Below, piece by piece: positions 1-6,844 of a stretch of 64,000 bases of DNA (position 1 is its first letter; every line of letters begins with the position of its first letter). Below the pieces are notes generated by a model. It ran no database searches and had not been told where the DNA came from. It saw nothing but the letters and a program-made list of their open reading frames with translations. A program made the position numbers and the translations under genes. Location of the stretch: the NCBI RefSeq assembly GCF_900105145.1, contig NZ_LT629752.1, forward strand, positions 868,001 through 932,000, read 5' to 3'. Origin of the DNA: Polaribacter sp. KT25b. Its GTDB lineage: Bacteria > Bacteroidota > Bacteroidia > Flavobacteriales > Flavobacteriaceae.

Positions 1-239
1 TTACTTGCGCCAAAATATAATATCAGGCCAATTGTTGTATAACTAAATCCTCTTCCTAAAGAGTATAATAATCCGCTTAATAACACTTTTCGTTTGCTCG
101 AAATATTTTTAGAAATAAACGCAGTTGCGGTAATATTTGTTGCTAAAGGACATGGACTAATGGCAGTCATTAATCCGAGTATAAATGCCGATAAAATAGG
201 AATGTTATAATTCTCTAAAAGTGATTGTAAAAAATCCAT
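1..239 (-). CDS. ArsG-like CcdA-family membrane permease (partial, 3' end cut by window)
   Basis: The first 79 residues of a gene entering from the window edge are visible. They begin MDFLQSLLENYNIPILSAF and include the SPCPLATN segment and a second hydrophobic stretch, typical of the CcdA/DsbD-like fold of the ArsG family. Family knowledge: ArsG is the membrane partner of ArsE and ArsF in a proposed system that reduces and exports aromatic arsenicals. The ATG follows the stop codon of the ArsF-like gene with no gap, so the two are translationally linked. ArsE- and ArsF-like genes lie just upstream in the same direction, which supports ArsG over a cytochrome-biogenesis CcdA. The C-terminus is outside the window, so length and topology cannot be judged. 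Confidence 0.75.
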   Translation of the reverse strand, partial: MDFLQSLLENYNIPILSAFILGLMTAISPCPLATNITATAFISKNISSKRKVLLSGLLYSLGRGFSYTTIGLILYFGAS

Positions 240-677
240 TTAGAGAGCTTTTAATTCCATGTCTATTTTAGATTTTAATTCTTTAGAAAAGGCTTCTTGA
301 TCGTTTCCCTCCATAAAAGCAAACTCAGTTAGATTTATTTGCGTTTCCTTTCCGTTTTTAATCACATTTAAAATTAAAGAAGTACCAGAAGCTTCAAATT
401 TTTCGGCAATTTTTTCGTTCTTTTTTTCATCAACATTAATCACCTGAAAAGTAATTTTATTGTTTTTTAATTCATCAGCAAAAAAGGTGTTTAACGTATA
501 TTTTGTATTGGCTTCAATAGCATTACAAGTCATACATCTGTGTGTAGAATGGAAATCGAAAACTTCTATTTTAGAAACTGATTCATCTACAGATGCTGTT
601 TTATTTTTAGGTTGATTATTACAAGAATTTAGTACTAAACTAATTACTAAAACGGTAAGAAATTTGAATTTTTTCAT
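240..677 (-). CDS. ArsF-like thioredoxin-fold lipoprotein
   Basis: This 145-aa protein starts at the ATG ending at 677; an upstream in-frame ATG at 737 lies inside the permease gene and is unlikely. It has a lipoprotein signal peptide (MKKFKFLTVLVISLVLNSC) and a redox-like CMTC motif followed by a thioredoxin-like C-terminal half. This matches the 'nitrophenyl compound nitroreductase subunit ArsF' family. Family knowledge: ArsF works with ArsE and ArsG on aromatic arsenicals; the nitroreduction role rests on little biochemistry. It sits 17 bp after the permease stop and directly before ArsG, the usual order of this module. A generic thiol-disulfide lipoprotein is the alternative reading. Confidence 0.75.
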   Translation of the reverse strand: MKKFKFLTVLVISLVLNSCNNQPKNKTASVDESVSKIEVFDFHSTHRCMTCNAIEANTKYTLNTFFADELKNNKITFQVINVDEKKNEKIAEKFEASGTSLILNVIKNGKETQINLTEFAFMEGNDQEAFSKELKSKIDMELKAL

Positions 678-694
678 TTTTATAGATTTAAAAT

Positions 695-1672
695 TTATAA
701 TAGTAAGTTGAATAAATAGCCAGAAATAATAATGCAAAGTGTAACAACACCAAAAAAGATAGCAATTAGTTTTAAAGTCATTACTTTCTTTAATAACATT
801 GCTTCTGGTAATGACAAACCTACAACGCCCATCATAAAAGCAATTGCGGTTCCTAACGGAATTCCTTTTGCAACTAACACTTGAACAACAGGTAATATTC
901 CTGATGCATTAGAGTACATTGGCACCGCTAAAATAGTTGCAATTGGCACAGCAAATAGATTGTCTTTGTCCATATATTGTTCAAAAAAACCTTCAGGAAT
1001 ATAGCCATGCATCAATCCGCCAATGGCGATACCAATAAGTACATACGGAATAATTCCTTTTAAAATTTTTAGAACTTCATCCCAAATAATTGGTAAGCGT
1101 TGTTTTAAGGTTTGTTTCTCTGCAATAAAAGTATCTTGATCTTTTTGTGCATTTGCTAAAACTTCTTTTACCCAAGGAGTTAAATAGCGTTCTAGTTTTA
1201 ATTTTTGAAGAATTACACCAGAAATTGTTCCTAGTAAAATACCACTAATTACATAAATAATAGTTGTTTGAAGTCCGAATAAGCCAACAAAAAGTCCGAT
1301 TGCAACTTCATTAACTAACGGAGAAGTAATTAAAAATGCAAACGTAACTCCTAATGGAATTCCACCTCTCACAAAACCAATAAATAGAGGAACAGAAGAA
1401 CAAGAACAAAAAGGTGTAACAACACCAAAAAGACTTGCCATTAAATATTCTAAACCGTATAATTTATTTCTTGATAAATAATTTTTGACTTTATCTATTG
1501 GGAAATAGCTATTGACGATTCCCATAAAAAAGATAATAACAAAAAGTAAAATTAAAATCTTTGTGGTGTCGTAAATAAAGAAGTTGAGCGCTTCTGCCAA
1601 GTGTTGCCCTTTGGTTAAGTTCAAAATATCATAAACAAACCAATCTGCTATATTTTGTATCCAATCAAACAT
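695..1672 (-). CDS. ArsP-like permease (DUF318 / SO_0444 family)
   Basis: This polytopic membrane protein of 325 aa starts at MFDWIQNIADWF; an alternative ATG at 1705 would overlap OsmC further. The signature TPFCSCSSVPLFIGFVRGG with its vicinal cysteines and the SPLVNEVA segment are typical of DUF318 permeases. Family knowledge: ArsP members export trivalent organoarsenicals, while SO_0444 relatives are annotated as Cu/Zn effluxers, so the substrate is inferred from the arsenic context. The start codon overlaps the end of OsmC by 8 bp, and the ArsF-like gene follows after 17 bp. This indicates one transcript from ArsE to ArsG. Confidence 0.85.
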   Translation of the reverse strand: MFDWIQNIADWFVYDILNLTKGQHLAEALNFFIYDTTKILILLFVIIFFMGIVNSYFPIDKVKNYLSRNKLYGLEYLMASLFGVVTPFCSCSSVPLFIGFVRGGIPLGVTFAFLITSPLVNEVAIGLFVGLFGLQTTIIYVISGILLGTISGVILQKLKLERYLTPWVKEVLANAQKDQDTFIAEKQTLKQRLPIIWDEVLKILKGIIPYVLIGIAIGGLMHGYIPEGFFEQYMDKDNLFAVPIATILAVPMYSNASGILPVVQVLVAKGIPLGTAIAFMMGVVGLSLPEAMLLKKVMTLKLIAIFFGVVTLCIIISGYLFNLLL

Positions 1673-2072
1673 TTTCAAATTGATTAATTGTGCCCGAAAT
1701 AGCACAAGATAATTTTATGGTATTATAGATTGTTCCAAACTTTTCAATATTCTTTTTTAATAAATCTATATTTAATTTTTTATCGTTGCTGTAGATTTTT
1801 AAATCGTAAAAAATGTTATCCATTCTTGGCGGATTTTCTAATCGCGTAGCATTCACTTCAAGTGTAGTTTTTGAATATGTGAATTTCATCATAATTGAAA
1901 AACGTTCTACATTTTTTAACATACAAGCTGCAAATGAGCCAAGAAATAATTCAGCCGGATTTGGTAAAACCTCGGCAGTTTTTGAAGTTGTGCCAAAATT
2001 GATGTTCGATTCTTTTATATGAATAACAGCATCTTTATTTGAGATAGAAGACGCTTTGATCTGATAATTCAT
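1665..2072 (-). CDS. OsmC-family thiol peroxidase-like protein
   Basis: This 135-aa protein has the OsmC/Ohr fold. The conserved first cysteine lies in NPAELFLGSFAACMLKNVE and the second in IKLSCAISG near the C-terminus. Family knowledge: OsmC/Ohr proteins reduce organic hydroperoxides at a cysteine pair. Its place between ArsE and the permease in a tight operon (11 bp from ArsE, 8-bp overlap with the permease) suggests protection from oxidative damage or a redox role during arsenical handling, which is an inference. No signal peptide is visible, so it is cytoplasmic. Confidence 0.85.
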   Translation of the reverse strand: MNYQIKASSISNKDAVIHIKESNINFGTTSKTAEVLPNPAELFLGSFAACMLKNVERFSIMMKFTYSKTTLEVNATRLENPPRMDNIFYDLKIYSNDKKLNIDLLKKNIEKFGTIYNTIKLSCAISGTINQFENV

Positions 2073-2083
2073 AACACTATAAT

Positions 2084-2320
2084 TTAGTTTAAGAGCGCCA
2101 ATACCTCTTCTTTTGATGGTATTCTGCCTTTTATGGTAATTACATCATCAATTACTAAAGCAGGAGTGCTCATTACGTTAAATTTCATAATTTCCATAAT
2201 ATCTTCTACTTTTTCAATAGTTGCATCAATGTTATTTTCTGATACTACATCTTTAACAACTGCTGTCATAGATTGACATTTTGGGCAACCTGTACCTAAT
2301 ACTTTAATTACTTTACTCAT
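2084..2320 (-). CDS. ArsE-like small thioredoxin-family protein
   Basis: This 78-aa cytoplasmic mini-thioredoxin has the motif GTGCPKCQSM (CPKC) near the N-terminus and a TPALVIDD cis-proline segment, as in the redox-active-disulfide protein 2 family. These small thioredoxins are found with DUF318 permeases and are called ArsE in ArsEFG-type operons. It is the first gene of the operon running ArsE, OsmC, ArsP, ArsF, ArsG. A 16-bp palindrome lies 18-33 bp upstream of its start (2338-2353), which makes ArsR control likely. Confidence 0.82.
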   Translation of the reverse strand: MSKVIKVLGTGCPKCQSMTAVVKDVVSENNIDATIEKVEDIMEIMKFNVMSTPALVIDDVITIKGRIPSKEEVLALLN

Positions 2321-2337
2321 AATTTTAAAATTTGTTT

Positions 2338-2353
2338 ATCGTAAATAAGCGAT
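2338..2353. promoter_or_regulatory. Predicted ArsR operator 1 (upstream of ArsE operon)
   Basis: The site reads ATCGTAAATAAGCGAT, an imperfect palindrome with ATCG/CGAT ends. It lies just upstream of the ArsE start and closely resembles the palindromes at 2686-2701 and 4411-4426. Inference: binding site of the ArsR encoded at 2373-2678. Confidence 0.6.
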
Positions 2354-2372
2354 ATGATTATTAAAAAAAATA

Positions 2373-2678
2373 TCAATCAAAAAACTGCTGAAATAACGAT
2401 TTTGCAATGCTCCAGTTTTCTTTATTGATACAATATTTTATTTTGGGTGGTTTTAATTCTCCTTGAATTAAACCCGCATTTTTTAACTCTTTTAGATGTT
2501 GAGAAATTGTAGATTGTGCCAACGGAAAAACTTCTACCAAATCACCAGTAAAACAACAAGATTGATTTTCTAGATGTTTTAAAATAGCAATGCGTGTTGG
2601 GTGCGCTAGAGCTTTTGCGTATTTAGCTAAAGCTTCTGTATTTTCTTTGTATGTTATAGGTTCTAAATTTCTTTTCAT
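2373..2678 (-). CDS. arsR: ArsR-family metalloregulator (ArsR1)
   Basis: This winged-helix repressor of 101 aa starts at the internal ATG ending at 2678 (MKRNLEPITY). The longer start at 2705 would place a palindromic operator inside the coding sequence. The recognition helix region is FPLAQSTISQHLKELKNAG. A Cys pair (QSCCFTGDL) sits where ArsR-type As(III) sensors place thiol ligands. Family knowledge: such repressors leave DNA when thiols bind As(III) or related metalloids. It lies between the ArsE operon and the TauE/cytochrome pair, all on the minus strand and each preceded by a similar palindrome. Only distantly similar to ArsR2 and ArsR3 in this window. Confidence 0.9.
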   Translation of the reverse strand: MKRNLEPITYKENTEALAKYAKALAHPTRIAILKHLENQSCCFTGDLVEVFPLAQSTISQHLKELKNAGLIQGELKPPKIKYCINKENWSIAKSLFQQFFD

Positions 2679-2685
2679 ATTGTCT

Positions 2686-2701
2686 ATCGCAAATTTACGA
2701 T
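2686..2701. promoter_or_regulatory. Predicted ArsR operator 2 (autoregulation of ArsR1)
   Basis: The site reads ATCGCAAATTTACGAT and lies 7 bp upstream of the preferred ArsR1 start codon. In reverse orientation it differs little from operator 1. Its position supports autorepression and decides the start codon of ArsR1. Confidence 0.6.
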
Positions 2702-2787
2702 ACATTTATTAGATACAATGTGATAATTATCAGATTTTTTTTATTTTGTTAGAATTTATTTTTATTAAAGGAAACCGATTATCATCA

Positions 2788-3525
2788 TTAAATTATTTTA
2801 ACGCCCATTTTTATAGCTATAATTATCAAAATAATAGCAAGAATTTTTTTTACGGTTTTAGGATTTAATTTTTTTTGCATTATTGATGTACCAATTGTTG
2901 CGCCTAAAATTCCGGCGATAGCGGTTATTGCTATTAATTTCCAATCAACAGAGCCGATAGACCAATAGGTTAAAAAACCAGACAAAGAAGAAAAAGGAAC
3001 AACAAAAGCCGTTAATGTTGTAATTTTTTTAGGATTAAAACCCATTACTAATAAAAGTGGAGAAATAATTCCGCCTCCACCAATACCAAGAATTCCAGAT
3101 AATAAACCTGCAAAAGCACCAATGAGGGCGAGTGGAAAATAAGGGATATCTTCTCTAAAAATAGTTTCATCCTTTTTTTTGAAAAACAGAAACATACAAC
3201 TAGAGAAAAGTAAGAAACCTACAAACATAATTAATACAATTCTCGACGGAATGTATTGAGATAAATAAGCTCCTACACTCGCAAAAATAAAAGAAAAGAT
3301 AATTAGAGGAATACCTAATTTAAAATCTAGGCGGTTGTTTTTGATATTGTTAGCACTTGCTCCTGCTAAACTTATGGTATTATAAAATAACCCCACAGGT
3401 TTTGCTACCGAAATGGGAATTCCAAAAGCATCCATAATCGGGATTAATATAATGGCAGCACCAACGCCTCCTAAAGAGAAAATAAATGCGGCAAGAAATG
3501 AAATTATAGCTAAATAAAAATCCAT
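2788..3525 (-). CDS. TauE/SafE-family sulfite/anion exporter
   Basis: This 245-aa membrane protein has two hydrophobic halves, each with the glycine-rich family signature (FIFSLGGVGAAIILIPIM and LSGILGIGGGGIISPLLLVM) and about seven to eight membrane segments. Family knowledge: TauE/SafE proteins move sulfite, sulfoacetate, thiosulfate or other small anions across the inner membrane. It lies 47 bp downstream of the cytochrome-like lipoprotein gene, in the same direction, and upstream of ArsR1. The arsenic context suggests export of a sulfur or arsenic oxyanion, but the sequence does not identify the substrate. Confidence 0.88.
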   Translation of the reverse strand: MDFYLAIISFLAAFIFSLGGVGAAIILIPIMDAFGIPISVAKPVGLFYNTISLAGASANNIKNNRLDFKLGIPLIIFSFIFASVGAYLSQYIPSRIVLIMFVGFLLFSSCMFLFFKKKDETIFREDIPYFPLALIGAFAGLLSGILGIGGGGIISPLLLVMGFNPKKITTLTAFVVPFSSLSGFLTYWSIGSVDWKLIAITAIAGILGATIGTSIMQKKLNPKTVKKILAIILIIIAIKMGVKII

Positions 3526-3572
3526 AAAGACTTACAATTTATTTTTTTTGAAAAAGAAATTTATAAGTAATG

Positions 3573-4379
3573 CTATTCAAAATAGTTGTGAAACCCTTTT
3601 AATTGTTGGTTTAATTCCGTTAATTCTTTATTGGCTTCAGAAATTGATGTGGTAGACATTAATGTGTGCATATTGTTTTCTATGCCAGCGAAAAAAATAT
3701 GTATTTGATTAAATAATTCATCTTGATAAGAATCGTCTAACATGATTGTTTTTGCATCATTAAAAACATCTTTCCCTAATTTATTATAGGCTTCAATTTT
3801 TGTTGATTTAAAATTTGATGTTTTTTTAATAATGGTATTTATCAGAAGTATAGATTCTTTTTTTAAAACCCATTTTTTACCATTATTCAATTGTAAAACG
3901 CTAGCCATCATTTTCATTTTAGGCGCTTTGCCAAATTCATAATCGTAAATCGTTTCTGCTATCAATTGTAATTCGGCGTCATCATAAGGCAATTTAGGCA
4001 TCAAATTAAACTTTTTAACAGCACCTGGCATTAACGTTTTTTCTTCTGATGGGTTTTTAGTAAACGCCATAATAGCTTTTATAAATTCCTCTTTATTTGT
4101 GTATGTAGGTTTATAATGCTCTTGAACTCTTAACATTGGTGGCGCAATCATTTGATCTCTTTTTGACGGATTTGGAGTTTCAAAATGACAGATATAGCAT
4201 TTTTGTTGCATCAATTTATATCCTTTAGATTGTACTTTAATGGTTGATGTAACTTTTTTATGTACTACAATTTCTTTTTTATTTGAATTTTCTGATTTTA
4301 AATTTTCTTTGTTTTTTTTATTTGAGTTACAGCTTATTAAACCAACAAAAAATAGCACCAATAATAGATTGAATTTCAT
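3573..4379 (-). CDS. Cytochrome c-like haem-binding lipoprotein
   Basis: This 268-aa protein starts at MKFNLLLVLFFVGLISC, a lipoprotein signal peptide; a start three codons upstream is possible. A single haem motif CYICH (CxxCH) lies near residue 65. A likely axial methionine is in the LMPKLPYDDAELQ segment about 75 residues later, followed by a helix closing the class I-like cytochrome domain. The C-terminal ~110 residues resemble no domain I recognise. The only neighbour in the operon is the TauE exporter. A perfect ATCGTA/TACGAT palindrome upstream (4411-4426) suggests ArsR control, so this may be an electron carrier linked to arsenic or sulfur chemistry. That role is an inference. Confidence 0.7.
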   Translation of the reverse strand: MKFNLLLVLFFVGLISCNSNKKNKENLKSENSNKKEIVVHKKVTSTIKVQSKGYKLMQQKCYICHFETPNPSKRDQMIAPPMLRVQEHYKPTYTNKEEFIKAIMAFTKNPSEEKTLMPGAVKKFNLMPKLPYDDAELQLIAETIYDYEFGKAPKMKMMASVLQLNNGKKWVLKKESILLINTIIKKTSNFKSTKIEAYNKLGKDVFNDAKTIMLDDSYQDELFNQIHIFFAGIENNMHTLMSTTSISEANKELTELNQQLKGFHNYFE

Positions 4380-4410
4380 AATACTCACCTTTTTTAATTT
4401 TACAAAACTT

Positions 4411-4426
4411 ATCGTAAAACTACGAT
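4411..4426. promoter_or_regulatory. Predicted ArsR operator 3 (upstream of cytochrome/TauE unit)
   Basis: ATCGTAAAACTACGAT has perfect 6-bp arms, ATCGTA and TACGAT, around AAAC. It lies 32-47 bp upstream of the cytochrome-like start. It belongs with operators 1 and 2 by sequence. Confidence 0.6.
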
Positions 4427-4435
4427 TGGTTAATG

Positions 4436-4467
4436 AGCTGACATATGACTTATGTCATATGTCAGCT
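4436..4467. terminator. Perfect 14-bp hairpin downstream of acr3
   Basis: AGCTGACATATGAC and GTCATATGTCAGCT form a perfect inverted repeat around TTAT, 7 bp after the acr3 stop. There is no T-run on either side, so it may be a terminator of unusual form, an RNA-stabilising 3' stem or a protein-binding palindrome. Confidence 0.5.
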
Positions 4468-4473
4468 ATTATT

Positions 4474-5508
4474 TTAAGAATAATATTTTTTCTTTAACCA
4501 AAACGAAACACGAACTAATAAAATTAATGCAGGCACTTCTACCAAAGGTCCAATTACTCCTGTAAATGCTTGTCCAGAATTTAGTCCAAAAACCGCAATA
4601 GCAACTGCAATTGCCAATTCAAAATTATTTCCTGCTGCTGTAAAAGCTACTGCTGCTGTTTTATCATATTCTGCTCCAGTTGCTTTTGTAAAGAAAAAGC
4701 CAATGATAAACATTACTGTAAAATAGATTAATAAAGGAACTGCAATAATTAAAACATCCATTGGTATTTCTACAATTAATTCTCCTTTTAAAGAAAACAT
4801 GATTACAATCGTAAACAAAAGCGCAATTAATGTTATTGGCGAAATTGTTGGAATGTATTTTTTAGTATACCATTCTTCTCCTTTTATTTTCACTAAAATG
4901 AGTCTGCTTAAAATTCCCATTAAAAATGGAATTCCTAAATAAATAGCAACACTTTCTGCAATTGTGCTGATAGAAATATCTACAATTGCACCTTCAAAAC
5001 CAAAATAGGGTGGAAGTATAGTTATAAAAAGCCACGCATAAAAACTGTATGCAAAAACCTGAAAAATACTATTTAAAGCAACTAAACCTGCACCATATTC
5101 GCTACTTCCTTCTGCAAGATCGTTCCAAACCAAAACCATTGCAATACAACGTGCCAAGCCAATTAGAATAAGACCAACCATATATTCTGGATAATCACGT
5201 AAAAATGTAATTGCCAAAACGAACATTAAAACAGGACCAATAATCCAATTTAGAATTAATGAAATTGACAGGATTTTTGTGTTTCTAAAAACTTTTGGCA
5301 AGAGCGCATAATTTACTTTTGCTAAAGGCGGATACATCATTAATATTAAACCAATTGCAATTGGGATGTTGGTTGTACCGCTATTGAACGAATTTATAAT
5401 AGTAGGAAATGTTGGAATAAAATATCCAAGTCCGACTCCTATTGCCATTGCAACAAAAATCCAAAGTGTTAGATTTCTATCAAGAAAACTTAATTTTTTT
5501 GAAGCCAT
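4474..5508 (-). CDS. acr3: Acr3-family arsenite efflux transporter
   Basis: This 344-aa inner-membrane transporter has about ten hydrophobic segments. The conserved Acr3 cysteine is at residue 121 in [18 protein letters not shown], and the second family signature is in [14 protein letters not shown]. Family knowledge: Acr3 is an As(OH)3 efflux antiporter of the BART superfamily, with that cysteine essential in studied members. It begins 2 bp after the stop of the arsenate-reductase-like gene, so arsenate reduction and arsenite export are co-transcribed. Length is normal and no defect is visible. Confidence 0.95.
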   Translation of the reverse strand: MASKKLSFLDRNLTLWIFVAMAIGVGLGYFIPTFPTIINSFNSGTTNIPIAIGLILMMYPPLAKVNYALLPKVFRNTKILSISLILNWIIGPVLMFVLAITFLRDYPEYMVGLILIGLARCIAMVLVWNDLAEGSSEYGAGLVALNSIFQVFAYSFYAWLFITILPPYFGFEGAIVDISISTIAESVAIYLGIPFLMGILSRLILVKIKGEEWYTKKYIPTISPITLIALLFTIVIMFSLKGELIVEIPMDVLIIAVPLLIYFTVMFIIGFFFTKATGAEYDKTAAVAFTAAGNNFELAIAVAIAVFGLNSGQAFTGVIGPLVEVPALILLVRVSFWLKKKYYS

Positions 5509-5510
5509 TT

Positions 5511-6143
5511 TTAAGAATTTATTTGAGAGAAAATGTAGAATAATTCAGTTGCAATTTGCAGACTTCTTTCATTATATTTTTCAGCTTGTTGAGGTGTGTT
5601 GTCAAAAGCTTTTGGATCTTCAAAAGTTATAGGAATTCGTTTTTCTGCACCAGCAATAAACGGGCAACCTCCATCTGCTTGCGAGCAAGTCATAATTGCT
5701 GCAAATTTAGATTTTGGATTAAAACCATCATCTAATTTTTTTGAAAAACCAATAATTGGATGTTCATTCTCTGCATATTTAATGCTGTAAACTGGGTTTT
5801 TACCTTCTGAAAGCGTTTTGATTTCAAATCCAGAATTTTTTAGTGTTTCTGCAACCATAGGGAATAAAGCTGTTGCTTCTGTACCACCAGAATAACAAAA
5901 AACATTTTTGATGTTAAAATAATTTGCCATTGTTTGAGCCCAAACTTGTGATAAATGACTTCTTCGTGAATTGTGGGTGCAAATAAAATTGATTCGAATT
6001 TCTTGATCATTTGAAACTTTAGCTTGAATAAATTCAGTTAGCGGTTTTAAGATTTCTTTTCGATCATCAGAAATACTCTCAGGTTTTAAATTCTTGATTA
6101 AATTTTCTATTTCTAGAAATAATGTTGGTTGTGTAGTTATCAT
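5511..6143 (-). CDS. Arsenate reductase-like low-molecular-weight protein-tyrosine phosphatase
   Basis: This 210-aa cytoplasmic protein has the phosphatase loop CTHNSRRS (Cys55, Arg61; CX5R), an insert with [11 protein letters not shown], and an N-terminal extension of about 50 residues. This is the long form annotated as protein-tyrosine-phosphatase in Bacteroidota arsenic operons. The expected reaction is thiol-dependent reduction of arsenate to arsenite. The neighbour acr3 would export the product. A palindrome at 6162-6177 precedes the start, so the pair can be transcribed separately from arsR2. Whether the reductant is thioredoxin or a small thiol cannot be read from sequence. Confidence 0.85.
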   Translation of the reverse strand: MITTQPTLFLEIENLIKNLKPESISDDRKEILKPLTEFIQAKVSNDQEIRINFICTHNSRRSHLSQVWAQTMANYFNIKNVFCYSGGTEATALFPMVAETLKNSGFEIKTLSEGKNPVYSIKYAENEHPIIGFSKKLDDGFNPKSKFAAIMTCSQADGGCPFIAGAEKRIPITFEDPKAFDNTPQQAEKYNERSLQIATELFYIFSQINS

Positions 6144-6161
6144 TTTATTAATTATTTGTTT

Positions 6162-6177
6162 ATTGCGATTTTACGAT
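6162..6177. promoter_or_regulatory. Predicted ArsR operator 4 (upstream of reductase-acr3)
   Basis: ATTGCGATTTTACGAT lies 19-34 bp upstream of the reductase start, in the gap after arsR2. It matches the palindromes at 6547-6562 and 48271-48286 at most positions and differs from operators 1-3 in its ATTGC half. Confidence 0.6.
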
Positions 6178-6195
6178 TAATGTTTTTAAATTTTT

Positions 6196-6528
6196 TTAAC
6201 AACAATCTCCTTTTATAGAAATATCTTGATTTAGAAATTGCAACATAGTTTCTTTCATTTTTGTCCAATTCTCGGTGTTTATGCAATAGCAAACACTTGT
6301 TCCTTCTACATTTCCTTTAATGAGTCCTAAATTTTTTAATTCCTTTAAATGTTGAGAAATTGTAGGTTGCGCAAGACCAATTTCGTTTACCAAATCGCCA
6401 CAATAACAAGCGTCTATTTTAAAGAGTTGTTGTAAAATAGCCACTCTTGCAGGATGCCCAAAAACTTTTGCGAATAAGGCAATTTCATTTTGTAAGTCGG
6501 TAAACATTTCGGTTTTTGCTAATCCCAT
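6196..6528 (-). CDS. arsR: ArsR-family metalloregulator (ArsR2)
   Basis: This 110-aa winged-helix repressor has CYCGDLV (two cysteines) just before the recognition helix segment GLAQPTISQHLKELKNLG. Another Cys motif, VCYCINTENW, lies in the wing region, and the protein ends in GDCC. Several thiols are thus available for As(III) or Sb(III). It is a close paralogue of ArsR3 at 48299-48625 (same GLAQPTISQHLKELK core and CC tail) and more distant from ArsR1. It heads the arsR2, reductase, acr3 set. The palindrome at 6547-6562 overlaps its predicted promoter, consistent with autorepression. Confidence 0.93.
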   Translation of the reverse strand: MGLAKTEMFTDLQNEIALFAKVFGHPARVAILQQLFKIDACYCGDLVNEIGLAQPTISQHLKELKNLGLIKGNVEGTSVCYCINTENWTKMKETMLQFLNQDISIKGDCC

Positions 6529-6546
6529 TTCTTGTTTAATTTATTA

Positions 6547-6583
6547 ATTGCAATGTTACGATTAAAGTTTAAATTGACAAATA
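6547..6583 (-). promoter_or_regulatory. arsR2 promoter with ArsR operator 5
   Basis: The operator ATTGCAATGTTACGAT (6547-6562) covers a -7 box read on the minus strand as TAACATTG, one mismatch from TAnnTTTG. A TTTG -33 box lies 19 bp upstream of it. Bound repressor would block the promoter directly. Confidence 0.55.
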
Positions 6584-6681
6584 AAAATTAAATATTTTTT
6601 AGTCTTTTTTGTGTTTGCTAGCGTGTATTATAAAAATCAGTTATATTGATTCCTATGCGATTTGTTATTAAATATTTCTCA

Positions 6682-6744
6682 TGTCAGTTCGAGTGATTTT
6701 AATGAAGCGGTAGCGTAATAAAAATTGTATCGAGAACTTTTTTT
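6682..6744. repeat. Dispersed intergenic repeat, TTCGAGTGATTTTAAT family, copy 1
   Basis: TGTCAGTTCGAGTGATTTTA is followed about 25 bp later by ATTGTATCGAGAACTTTTTT; TTCGAG and related CGAGAA ends give a weak inverted arrangement. A second copy is at 29425-29478. With operator 5 and the gcvP terminator this accounts for the 6529-6844 gap, where I see no gene. Confidence 0.55.
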
Positions 6745-6795
6745 GAATTTGAAATTTATTTACACGGAATAATTATTTGTAAACCGTTTAACAAA

Positions 6796-6821
6796 AAAAC
6801 CACCTCAAAAGAGATGGTTTT
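6796..6821 (-). terminator. gcvP terminator
   Basis: On the minus strand an 11-bp stem (one G-T pair) with an AAAA/TTTT loop is followed by a run of seven T, 24 bp after the gcvP stop. This is an ordinary intrinsic terminator. Confidence 0.8.
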
Positions 6822-6844
6822 AAATATTTAAAAACACTTAATGT

